This document shows positions 1 through 10,190 of a stretch of DNA of 64,000 nt, one piece after another. This DNA is from Alligator mississippiensis (Eukaryota; Chordata; Crocodylia; Alligatoridae). The notes under the pieces were generated by a model, which saw nothing but the letters and a program-made list of their open reading frames with translations, ran no database searches and was not told the DNA's origin. Each line of letters begins with the position of its first letter. Position 1 is the stretch's first letter. The translations under genes and the position numbers were made by a program. The stretch is from the NCBI RefSeq assembly GCF_030867095.1, contig NC_081831.1:22172001-22236000 (forward strand), written 5' to 3'.

Positions 1-317
1 GCCTCCCCCCAACTGAGGCCCCATGGAGACCCCCCGGGGAAAGCCCGGGGGAAGGAAATTCCCTGGGATGCCGAACAAGCGGCGGGGGAGGACGGGGGGC
101 ACGGCCGCCTTGCCCGCTGGCACAAGTGGACATAGCGAAGCTCGGGGGCAGCCCCGCCCCCGCGAGCCCCCTGCCCCACGGGTCCCTCAGGCTCCGGGAG
201 CCCCAGCGCTGGACGGCGCAGCGGGACGGGACTAGGACACCTGGGACCAGGCCGGGCGGGGCGGGGCAGGGCGGGGCAGGGGCCCGGGGCTCCCGACAGC
301 CGCGCGTTGGGCCCTTA

Positions 318-390
318 CCGGCTCCGGCTCCGCTCTCCGCGGTCTCCTTCGGGCCCCGCCGCCGCAAGCAACCTGAAGCAGGAGGGAGGG
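318..390 (-). other. Candidate non-coding first exon (minus strand)
   Basis: Read on the minus strand, a GC-rich stretch with GGCGGCGG and GGAGAC motifs runs into a good splice donor, CCG|GTAAGG, at plus positions 317-312. It sits in the CpG island, as expected of a 5' untranslated exon. S1PR2 in mammals has a non-coding first exon and would be expected on this strand, to the left of the window. No transcript evidence is available, so the exon and its start are provisional. Confidence 0.28.
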
Positions 391-2262
391 TGGGAGGGAG
401 GCGCGGCCGCCGCCCCGCCCCCCTCCCCCTCCCCCTCCCCAGTCCGCTCTTTCTGACGCCTGGGTTCAATCCCTGCCCGGCGGGGGGCGGGAATGGGGCT
501 GGGAGCGCGGACGCCCGGCCCCACTCTCCTGGGCGCGAGAGTGGGGGCTGGTGGGTCACACGGGGCGGGGGGCGGACACCTGGGTTCTTAGCCCGGCGTC
601 CTGCGCCACCTTGCCCCCCGCGAGGCAGGGGCAGGCTCTCGCGCCGGGCAACGGTCCCCTGCAGGCGGCAGCTGCGTCCGTCGCCCGGGGCTGGAGACGA
701 AGCGGCTGCAGGGACAAGGGACTGCACGAAGCACCCCGCCCCCCCCCGCGTGGAAAGTGTCGCGGGGCCCCGATCGCGGCAGCGCCACCGGCCTGATCCT
801 GGACAGGGCCAGAGACTCCGAGCCGGCCCCTCCCCCCCGTGCCTGCTTATCTGTCCCGCTGGGGGTGGGGGCGGGGGTCGGCCCCCCACGCTCGTGTCCG
901 GCCGGGGACGGCGGCCCAGGCTGCCCAGGAATCTGGCTCCGAAGTGGGTGGAGGGGGAGACCCCGCTCGGACCCACGCGTGACCTCCCTACGATACCCCC
1001 GTCCCCACGGCCCCGTCCTGGGGGGCTCCGTCTCCTGTTCCTGGGGGCGAGGGGCAGGATCCCCGGGCACTGAGCCAAGAATGGGCGTGGGCCGGGCGCC
1101 AGGGGCTTTCTGCGGGGCTCGCCCGGGACAGAGCCGGGAGGGGGGGGATCGGCGGGCCAAGTCCCCCCCGCACGAATACCCCTCGGAGCGGGCACACGGG
1201 CTGGGGGACGTGCCCGTTCGGGGCCCGAGGCTCCGCGTGGTGCGTGGGCTCCACCTCCCACGAAGCTTCCTGGGAAACAGAGGGGAAGCGCGGGCCGCGC
1301 GGGCGGGGATTTCCACGGACCCCGTCGCGTCTGTGCCAGGAAGCAGGGGCCAGGGGACTTTGATCCTGCGCCGCGTGGGACGGGACGCGTGGGAGCCGCG
1401 TGGGCGGGGGCTGCGCTCCTGGCCCCGATCCGCGCCTCCGCGGCGGGGACAAGGCTTCTCTCGGTCCCGGCCCCGGCCCCGGCCCCACCTGGCGACTGCT
1501 AACCCGGGACAACGCGGGGGCGGGGCCGTGCTCAGGAATTCACCACTCGGCTCCGACTGCAGGGCTGCGGGCCGGGAGTGAGGGGCACCGGGGCGGCAGG
1601 GGCAGGGGGCGGCGCTCAGCTGCCGGCGCCGCCGGCTCCGCTCGCCCTAGTGACCCCGCCGGGCCGGTGTCCTTGTGACACCCACGTACTAGGGGATGGG
1701 CACTGACTGGGTGTGGGACGCTCAGCTCGTGTCAGCAGCCCGATCTGCGGCAAAGGAGGGGTTAAAGCCTCCTACCCGCCCGCCCTCCAGCCCCGCGGTG
1801 TCCATCACTCCTCACCCGCAGCCACTTCCCCCGCACTGACCCCGCCTGTTCCAAGAGGCCCAGGAATCGCTGCCTTCCGGACCCGCCCCCTTCCAAGAAA
1901 CTAGGCATAAATCTCCGGGCAGCGGGAACTGGCAGGGAGAGGGGATGATTGGGGCTCAGGCCGGGCTGTTGGCCCAGGCCCCCACGCTCCGCGCCGGGGC
2001 TGAGGGGACCTGGCGCCTGAGCTGGGATCGGGGATGAGAAGCGCTCGGGTTTCTCGTTTAAAGGAGCTAATTGCAACCAGACGCTTCCTCCGAGCCAGCT
2101 TCGGCCCCCACTCAGCCCCGCGCCGGAGCCCCCGCCTTGCACACGCCAGGGCCCCACGCGCCGCGGGTCGGGAGTGAGGGGCACCGGCAGGGCGGGGGGG
2201 CGGTAGCCGTGGCTCTGCTTCTCCCCCTCCCGCTCACATGGACTCCACTAGTCCCTGGAGGG

Positions 2263-2408
2263 ATGGATCGGCTGCTGGCAAGCGCCGAAGTCAACAAACC
2301 CAGAGGCGAAGTCGTCCCAGCTGCTCCCGCCCCCGCTGCCCCTCTTTCCCCAGCCATGAGCTCATCCGCGGGCCTCGGCCAGGAGCCCCCGGAGATGGGG
2401 CAGGGGCA
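2263..2408 (+). other. Candidate first coding exon, product unknown
   Basis: An ATG in good Kozak context (GGAGGGATGG) at 2263 opens a frame of 48 codons beginning MDRLLASAEVNKPRGE, and a consensus donor GTGAGT starts at 2409. It lies at the edge of the CpG island. I do not recognise the peptide, and no continuing exon was found between here and MRPL4. It could equally be chance open frame in GC-rich DNA. Confidence 0.18.
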
Positions 2409-4889
2409 GTGAGTGGGAGGGGGGGGCTGCAGGGGGGAGCTGGCCGCCATGCCCCAGGGAAGGGCGGGGGGCCGTGGGGCAAAGCCATCTCTCCTCACAG
2501 CTGCCCCAGGACTCCGTGCTGCAGTTACCACATCCTTGATGCCAGTGCAGGAGCTGGAGCACCCAGGACCGGGACCACCGAGTCCAGCAGCAGCTGGGAG
2601 CTCCAGCTATTCCCCCCCATTCCTCCCAGCTCAGTGGCTTCTTGTTGGGGATAAACATTGCTGGTACCCCAAGGCCAGAACTTGGTCTTCCAGGTTGCCC
2701 CTTTGTCCCTGTGGCCAAGGGGCTTTGGGCGCTGCCCTGCCTCTCTCAGGTGCTGAGAGGTGTGAGCATAGCCCAGTCCCTGACTCAAGCCCCACAGTGG
2801 TGCCGCACATCTCCCCCATGGCCTGATCCTGCTCGGTTGTGGCCCCAGTGCCCTCTGGATGGGCCTTGCAGGAGGGAGGGGACACAAGACTCAGCGTCTC
2901 CCATGGGACGGTGCCTGCCGCCAGGTGCCTGGATGGGCCCTAGGGCACAGAGGTGCAGCCCTCCCAGCTTCCCACAGCAGTGGGCGCTACCGTGCTGGGG
3001 CAGTGGTGTGGAGGAAGCTGCTTGTGAAATCTCTGCCCTGCATGCCAGCTCAGACACCTTCTCGAAAGCAAACAGGCTAAGATGTGCCTGCCTACTTCCA
3101 GCCTCCATGCCCACAGGCAGGAAAAGCAACAGGAGCTGCATGGGGGCCCTTCTCTCCCTGGACTCTCCATGAGGAAGGGCCCTGTCAGTGCCCACATCTC
3201 CCCATCACAGGCAGACAGCACACCAGCCCACTTAGCAGAGACTGACTGGTGCCACCTTCGTGCTCTGCATTGCTGGGACCTGTATGTGGCTGGCATTGGG
3301 ATCCTGTGTCCCATCCTAGTGTCCATGACCTGGCAAGGTTGTGAACAGGGTGCAAAGGGGCTGTCCATGCCAGGAGAGCTGCCCTGATAACACCAGATGA
3401 CCTGGGAGCTGGAGGCTGAGCCTGGTGCGCCCAGCTCATTGCCACGCTCAGGCAGCTGAAGATGACTCCGCTGAAGCCTCAGCCTGCAGTGCGCTGAGGA
3501 AGAGGAAACCGCACTAGTGTCAAGAGAGAGCGCTCGCTGTCATTCACATCAAATTCTTATTTCCAGCCCAGCCAGCTGTGCCTCAAGAACTTGGCATGAC
3601 AGCACTAGAGCTGTGTCAGCACAGTGGCTGTGTTGGGTGTCAAGGGTCATTTGCACTCGTGTGCGAGTGAGCTCCATGCTGCAGGGAGACTCCAGCTTCT
3701 TGAGCAGAAGATAGGATCCTCACTATCCGCAGCCCAGGCTCGCCTTCCTGCTTGGGTGTCTGTCCTGTGCTCCATAGGCTGCTCTTGCCATGGTCCTAGG
3801 AACCTGCCTGCTCCTGCAGCCTTTGTTCTGTCTTGCACCCCCCAGAGCCATAGTGCATGCTGGGGGTGACCCCAGCTGGAGCATGGGGGTGATGTGACCT
3901 GGCTGTTCCCACATATCTAGCCCAGCACCCAGTGCCTGACAGGTTGGGAGGAGCTGCTCCAGTGGGGGTGAGGACCTCTGACCTGGGCTGGGGTCTAAGC
4001 TTGAGCCCATCTGATGAAGTGAACTTATGAAAACTTGTGCTATACATAGAGCTTGGTCTATAAGGTGCATCACTACCCATCACACTCACATGGCTATAGC
4101 TACCTCTGTCTGGGCTTGAGATCACCAGCTCAGCTCCCAGCAGCTGGTTTGCCAGCTGTCAGTCAGCTCATACTCCCTTCACCAACCCCATTGCCTCTTC
4201 ACACCTGTTACAGTTTGCCCTGACCTAGTTTCTGAGCTGTCTGCATCTTGCTTATCTATACAACACCTGGAGTGGGGGGCTAGGGGGGGAGGGTCTCTGC
4301 CCCCACAGGCTGCTGCTCCTATATGCTCCTACAGCAGAGATGCACAGGAGCAATCATGAGGATGCATCTCATCCAGCAAATGCCATAGCTCACTCAATGC
4401 TGAGGCCTCACTGCCCAAGCCCTGGGGTTGAGGGGATCTTGCAGAACCACAAACCTCTTGCAAGAAGGAAACCGCAGCATCTGTTTTCTGCTGGGCCAGG
4501 GGAACTGCCGGTGGCTTGGAACCGGGCAGGAGGGCCCCCTGCCGGCACTTGGGGAGGATGCTGGGGGCTGCCGGTTCCCTGCCTGATGCTGACAGTGCAG
4601 CTCATCCACAGCAAACTGGCACCAGTTTGACCATCTGGGTGCAACTAACCAATACAATTACACTGCCCCAGCCCCTGCAGAGATACAGCACTGGGATTAC
4701 AACACCTTCTAAAAGTGAACAAAAGACCACAAGCACAGCCATGTACTGGATCAGACCCTAGGTTCATGTTGCCCAGTTTCCTGTGTCACATGGTGGCAGT
4801 GTGTGGAGGCTGGAAGCAGGAAGAAACTGAGTCAGACCAGGGTTTTTCCTACTGTTTCTCTCTCCCTTGCAGCCTGCAGCATTTAAGTT
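2409..4889. other. Intergenic stretch without recognised genes
   Basis: No splice-flanked conserved exon, RNA gene or clear transposon was found here apart from the short repeat fragment at 4011-4072. The open frames are short, overlap in several phases and resemble no family. Confidence 0.5.
4011..4072 (+). repeat. Repeat fragment with hammerhead-like core
   Basis: The sequence reads CTGATGA at 4011-4017, then a short self-complementary stretch (AGT..ACT), then GAAA at 4029-4032, followed by a conserved-looking tail TCTATAAGGTGC. This order, CUGAUGA / stem II / GAAA, is the catalytic core of hammerhead ribozymes. Similar dispersed fragments in vertebrate genomes are thought to trace to Penelope-like retroelements or related SINEs. 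Stems I and III could not be paired by eye, so this is most likely a decayed fragment. Confidence 0.3.
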
Positions 4890-6765
4890 TCATAGTTGTT
4901 GATGGGGGCAGGAAGGGACCTTATAGATCATCAGGTCCAGCTCCCCTGTACTTGGGCCGGAAAGACTGCTGGGATCAGATGACCCCAGCAATGTAGGCAT
5001 CATGACACTTTTTGAAGATCGCCAAGATGGATGACTGTACCACCTCTAGGGAGAGCTTGGTCCAAACCGTCGGTACTTGACTTGTAAAGAAGTTTTTCCT
5101 TATGTCTAGCCTGAAGCAATCTTCCATCAGCTTGTGCCCGTTATTTCTTGTCCTCCCCTGGGGGATGTGGCTTGGTGAACAGATGTTCCTCCAGGCTCTG
5201 ATGTATGCCCTTGATATACTTATAGGCTGCCACCAAGTCCCCTCTGAGTCTTCTCTTCTCCAGGCTGAACAGTCCCATGTCTTTCAGCTTCTCCTTGTGT
5301 GACCTGGTCTCTAGGCCTCTAAGCATGTGTGTGGTTCTCCTTTGGACTCTCTTGAGCTTCTCCACATCCTTTATGAAGTGTGGCGCTCAGAACTGGATGC
5401 AGTACTCCAGCTGCGGTCTCACCAAGGCCGAGTAAAGCGGGAGGAAGACATCCTTAGCCTTGCTTGAGTTGTCTTGGTAGATGCATGCCAGTGTTTGAAT
5501 AGCTCTGCCAGCTATGGCATCGCATTGGTGACTCATGTTCATTTTGTTGTCTATCACAACACCCAGGCCTTGTTCAGATGTGGTGCTAGCAAGCATAGCA
5601 CTGCCAAGCCTGTAAATTTTGTGGATTATTTCTCCCCAGTGGAGCACTTTACATTTCTCTGTATTAAATGACATCAGGTTGAGGTCCACCCACCTTGCAA
5701 GCCTGTCCAGATCAGCCTGTATTGCCAGCCTGTCTTTGAGCATGATCACACTTCCCCATAGTATGGTGTTGTTAGTGAACTTTGCTAGTTTGCTTTTAAA
5801 ACCTTAATCCAAATTGTTGATGAACATGTTGAAAAGCACTGGTCTGATTACTGAACCCTGAGGGATGCCACTGGTTACCTTCTGCCATGATGACTCACTT
5901 CTATCTATCAATATTCTCTGGGTCCTACCATGGAGCCAGTTACCTAGCCACTGGACTGTAAGGTCTAAGAATTTCTGATTCAGAGGCTGTGTGCCTCACT
6001 CCCATGCTCAATAGATACTGATGCCCCTTTCCTTCAAGAATGTGTCCAATCCCTTTTTAGGGATTACTGTGAAGAAGCCTTGTGGGACTCCACTGCCCAC
6101 ATCTTTCCAGGTAGATATCAACCCATTCACTACCACCTACTGGGTGTGAACCCTGAGCCAATTTGCCCTGACCTGACCATATAATCATCTACTTCACAGC
6201 CTGTCAGTTTATTTACAAGAACAGAATGAGGTACTGTATCAAAGGCCTTCTTAAAGTCTAGGTAGATGACATCTACCTCAGCTCTTGCGTCTAAGCATTT
6301 TGTGACCTGGTCATAAAAAGAAACAAGGTTAGTTAGTCAGGATATACCTGCAATGAATCCATGCTGATTTCCTTTCAGCATTATTTCCCCTGCTGGGCTC
6401 CCACAAATGTGATCCTTAATGATTTTTTCCAGAGTTTTCCCAAGGATAGAGGTAAGACTAACTGGTCTATGAAGTTCATCCAGGCCCGCTGATTTGAACA
6501 CACCTTGCCCCTCCAAGTGCCCCTTCACTAAGTGTGTGCTAATAGTTGGTGGGCTGGTGTCCCTCCTGTGTCTATCTGTGATCCAATTGGGAGATTTGTC
6601 CTGGTCTGTGTCTAGGAATACAGATGCAAAGAACTCATTGAAGAGCTCAGCTTTGTCCCCGTCTTTGTCACCAATTGCCCTAGTTTGTCCTGTAGGGGTC
6701 CCATGATACCCTGCATCTTCCTTTTGCTCCCTATATACCTGAAGATTTTGTAAACCTTTCTCCTG
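4890..6765 (-). mobile_element. CR1 LINE, 5'-truncated, minus strand
   Basis: The 3' end is at the left (CATAGTTGTTGATGGGGGCA, reverse of the CR1 tail region). Minus-strand frames give the CR1 reverse-transcriptase C-terminus: KCKVLHWG and PLYSALVRPQLEYC at 5387-5749 and RRLRGDLVAAYKYI at 5141-5365. Further upstream, 6337-6780 gives ELFNEFFASVF and NQHGFIAG. The frames are broken by several stops and shifts, so the copy is dead. Its 5' end abuts another CR1 piece near 6765. Confidence 0.85.
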
Positions 6766-7015
6766 TATCCCCTCAAGCATCTCTTTTCTAAATGAAACAG
6801 GCCTGGTCTCTTTAGTCTCTCCTCACATGGGAGCTTCTCCATACAACTGATCACTCTTGTTGCCCTTCTCTGGACCTTCTCTAGTTTATCTATATCCTTT
6901 TGGAGGCATGGGGACCAGAACTGGGCACAGTATTCAAAGTGTGGATGCACCATGGATATATAAAGGGGCATGATGATATTTTCAGTTTTGTTTATATCCC
7001 CGTCTTAATTATCCC
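6766..7015 (-). mobile_element. CR1 fragment, minus strand
   Basis: A minus-strand frame over this stretch encodes MVHPHFEYCAQFWSP and KVQRRATRVI, the C-terminal end of CR1 ORF2. It is a different copy from the one to its left: the reading passes from this C-terminal segment (HLEKRCLRG) straight into an internal ORF2 segment (FRYIGSKRK). The left copy therefore probably inserted into this one. Confidence 0.75.
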
Positions 7016-7019
7016 TATT

Positions 7020-8375
7020 AAGTTTCCATCTTTAAGAAAGGGAAGTAGGAGGATCTGGGGGACTACAGACTGGTCAGCCTCACCTCAGTCCCTGGAAAAA
7101 TCATGGAGCAGATCCTCAAGAAATCCATTTCTATGTACTTGGAAGAGAAGGAGATAATTAGGAACAGTCAGCATGGGCTCACCAAGGGCAAGTCATGCCT
7201 AACCAACCTGATTGCCTTCATGACAAGATAGCTGGCTCTGTGGATGCAGAGAACAGTGGATGTGATATTCCTTGACTTTAGCAGGGCTTTTGATACAGTC
7301 ACCTACAACATTCTCACAGGCGAGCTAAGGAAATACAGGCTGGATGAATGGACTGTAAGGTGGATAGAAAATTGGCTGGATCATTGGGCTCAGAGAGTAG
7401 TAATCAATGGCTTGATGTCTAGTTGGCAGCCAGTATCAAGTGGAGAGCCCCAGGGGCTGGTCCTGGGGCCGGTTTTGTTCAGTATCTTTATCAGCGAATT
7501 GGAAGATGGGATGGAGTGCACCCTTGGCAAGTTTGCAGAAGATACCAGCTGGGCAGAGTAGTAGATATACTGAAGGGTAGGGCTAAGATTCAGAGATACC
7601 TAGACAAATTGAAGGATTGGGCCAAAAGGAGCCACATGAGGTTCAATGAGGACAAGTGCGAAGTCCTGCACTCAAGACAAAAGAATCCCATGCACTGATA
7701 CAGGCAGGGGGCTGACTGGCTGGGTAGCAGCTCGGTGGAAAATGACCTGGGGGTAACAGGGGACAATAAGCTAAATAGGAGCCAACAGTGTGTCCTTGTT
7801 GTGAAGAAGGTTAATGGCATACTGGGCTGCCGGCAGATAGAGGGAAGCGATTGTTCCCCTCTATTCAGCACTGGGAATGCCACATCTGGAGTACTGTGTC
7901 CAGTTTGGGGCCTCCCACTACAAAAAGGATATGGAAAAATTGGAGAGAGTCTAGAAGAGTGCAGTGAAAATGGCGAAAGGGCTGAGGCACATGATTTGCA
8001 AGGAGAGACTGAGGGAACTGGACTTAGTCTGAAGAAGAGAAGACTGAGAGGGGATTTACTACTTCAACTACCTGAGGAGGGGTTCCAAAGAGGATGGAGC
8101 TGGACTGTTCTTAATGGTGGCAGATGACAGAACAAGGAGCAACAGTTTCAAGCTGCAGCAAGGGAATTTTAGGCTGGATATTAGGAAAAAACTCTCTCAC
8201 TAGGAGGGTGGTTAAGCACTGGAACAGGTTACTCAGAGAGGTTGTGGAATCTTTATCCTTGGAGGTTTTTAAGACCTGGCTAAACAAATCCTTGGCTGGG
8301 ATGATCTAGCTGGGGATGGCCATGTTCTGAGCATGGGGTTGGACTAGATGACCTCCTGTTGTTTGCCTTGTTTAG
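7020..8375 (+). mobile_element. CR1 LINE 3' half, plus strand
   Basis: Plus-strand frames give the reverse-transcriptase core: [15 protein letters not shown] and [16 protein letters not shown] at 7244-7561. Downstream are DKCEVLHSR, LSLKKRRLRGDL and LLREVVESLSLEVFKTW. The copy ends near 8375 with the usual GGACTAGATGACCTCCTG tail region. The catalytic YADD-type motif is decayed and the frame is interrupted. It lies head to head with the minus-strand CR1 pieces on its left. Confidence 0.85.
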
Positions 8376-9340
8376 AGTAGAGCCCCTTAAACTCCCCTCA
8401 AAGCAGAACCTAAGCCCCAAAAGCCTTCTAATTCCTCATCCTGGCATAGGACTGGCCACACAGACAGCATGACACTGCTCACACGTACTCAAAACCTGGC
8501 AGGCACTGGAGGGACTTTCCCACTTTCACACAAAAGTCCCTTCAAATTTCCTCAGTGTCACTACTCCCCCTGCTGCGAACACACGTGGCTGCACTGAACA
8601 ACCTCATGCCAGTTCCAGCATCAGCTAGGAGAGTTTGAAGAAAGGCAGGAGGCAGGGCAGGGTGGCACCTTCTGGACTGAGAAGCATGAGTTTTCAGATG
8701 CTACAGCCTCACTTCTCACATGCTATGAAGCCTCAGGCCTGGCGGCTGTGTTTGCCATGGGATCTCCCTGTTGCAGGTAGAGAAGCTGGAGTTGGACTGA
8801 TGCATGTTCAGGGCTCTAGCAAGGCAAATGTATCTAAATGTGTGTGCAACACACTTCCGCAGATGTCACACAAATTCCCATGTGGTTCATCCTAGTGTGA
8901 CCTCGTGTCCAGACTGTGGCATTTCTGCTCTCTGCTGCCTCTTACAGCGCTGTGACACTGTGGCCTTCTCAGGGGCACTTTTGGCCCTGGCTGTGGCTGG
9001 GCTCCCTTCCACCAGCACTAGGTTCATTTCAGAGTCAATTTGGGTTTCATTCCCATTGCTGGCTGCAATCTGTGGCACTGGATACCTCAGCAGGGGCTGG
9101 GGCTTGGTGCAAGATACACACAGGTGCTGGGACACCAGCTGAGGATCTGGGAAGGGATCCCATGGGATGGGAGGCAGCACCTCTGCCTCCTCCCAGGCAG
9201 CCACTGTAGCCTCTTTGCTCCCCTTGGTCTCCCCTGCCCCAACCCCCGCATCTTCCCCTGCCCCAATCCTGGTCCCTCTTTCCCTCCCCCTGCCTCATCC
9301 TCTGTCTCTCTTCTGCTCCTTCCATCCCTCTCTCCTATAT
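8376..9340. other. Intergenic stretch, nothing recognised
   Basis: Ordinary-composition sequence between a CR1 copy and the microsatellite upstream of MRPL4. No conserved exon, RNA gene or repeat family was recognised. Confidence 0.5.
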
Positions 9341-9724
9341 GCACACACACACGCATACATACATGATATATGTGCATATCTACATATATGCTAACATATG
9401 CATACATATACACATACATGCACATCGTGTACATATTCACACGTAAATACATGTACATGTATGTACATGTACATATTGACACATATTATATACATGGTGC
9501 CTGCATACTCCTACGTAAATATATACACATGTGCATAGATACCTACACGCAAATATGCACACATACATCATACATGCACATTCATACATAAGTACTTATA
9601 CACATACACAGGGACGCATACAGGCATATACACATACCCGTGGACACAGACACATACACAGACACAGACATTCATATGCACAGGGGCACCTACATGCACG
9701 TGTGCAAGCATGTGCAGTCATGTA

Positions 9725-9763
<39 letters not shown>

Positions 9764-9765
9764 TT
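9341..9765. repeat. CA/ATAC-rich microsatellite tract
   Basis: From 9341 the sequence is a degenerate tract of CACA, CATACA and ACATAT words. It ends in a pure (AC)n run at about 9728-9761, directly before the MRPL4 CpG-rich promoter. The tract is alternating purine-pyrimidine and could adopt Z-form DNA. Confidence 0.9.
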
Positions 9766-9769
9766 GGCC

Positions 9770-10190
9770 ACCCGCGAAGCCCCGCCCCGCCCCACCTCCC
9801 CATCCAATTGTGTGCCCCGCCCCACGGATGACGTCACGGCGCGCGCCGGAAGTTGCAGTCCGGGCGCACACGTGGGGGGGGAGGGGGTTGAGGCGCGGGT
9901 GGAGGTTGCTGCCGCTGCGATGATCCGGGTCGGGCTCAACTTCGGCCTCCGGCTCCGTGGCGGCGCTGCCGCGCGGGTGAGGCCGGCCGGGGAGCAGCCG
10001 GGGCCGGGACGGGGCGGGGTGTGTGGAGGTCAAACGAGGGTGGGGCGGGGTCAGAGGGAGGTCAGGGGGTCAGCGCTGGGCTTCCGTGGGGAGCGGTAGG
10101 AGAACAGGGGGCCCAGCGTGATGCCAGTGGGGCCGGGGCAACACGTAGGCGGGGCTGCAGCGGGGCTGGGGTCCGGGGGCCCTGGCCAGG
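9770..10190 (+). promoter_or_regulatory. MRPL4: MRPL4 promoter and CpG island
   Basis: A CpG-rich block covers the MRPL4 start. In order there are GC boxes (CCCCGCCCC near 9781 and 9815), a CCAAT box at 9804-9808, a full CRE/ATF palindrome TGACGTCA at 9829-9836 and an ETS-type CCGGAAGT at 9846-9853. All lie within 120 bases of the ATG at 9920, and no TATA box is seen. ETS and CRE sites are typical of housekeeping and mitochondrial ribosomal protein genes. Confidence 0.7.

Larger units (their letters stand above)
1..2450. promoter_or_regulatory. CpG island at window start
   Basis: This stretch is very GC-rich and dense in CG dinucleotides, with many GC-box-like runs (for example around 255-285 and 400-440), and the composition drops to ordinary intergenic sequence after about 2450. 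No frame in it resembles a known protein. An island of this size usually marks a promoter. By synteny with human 19p13.2, where S1PR2 lies on the opposite strand from MRPL4 and upstream of it, this may be the S1PR2 promoter. That link is inference, because no S1PR2 coding exon is in the window. Confidence 0.6.

Noticed and set aside
126-1581. Long overlapping open frames on both strands in the first 2 kb
   Set aside because: They are a by-product of high GC content with few stop codons. Frames overlap in several phases, are Pro/Gly/Arg-rich and show no domain or splice logic.
9531-10099. Frames rich in His-Thr or Cys-Val upstream of MRPL4
   Set aside because: They are translations of the CA/GT microsatellite.
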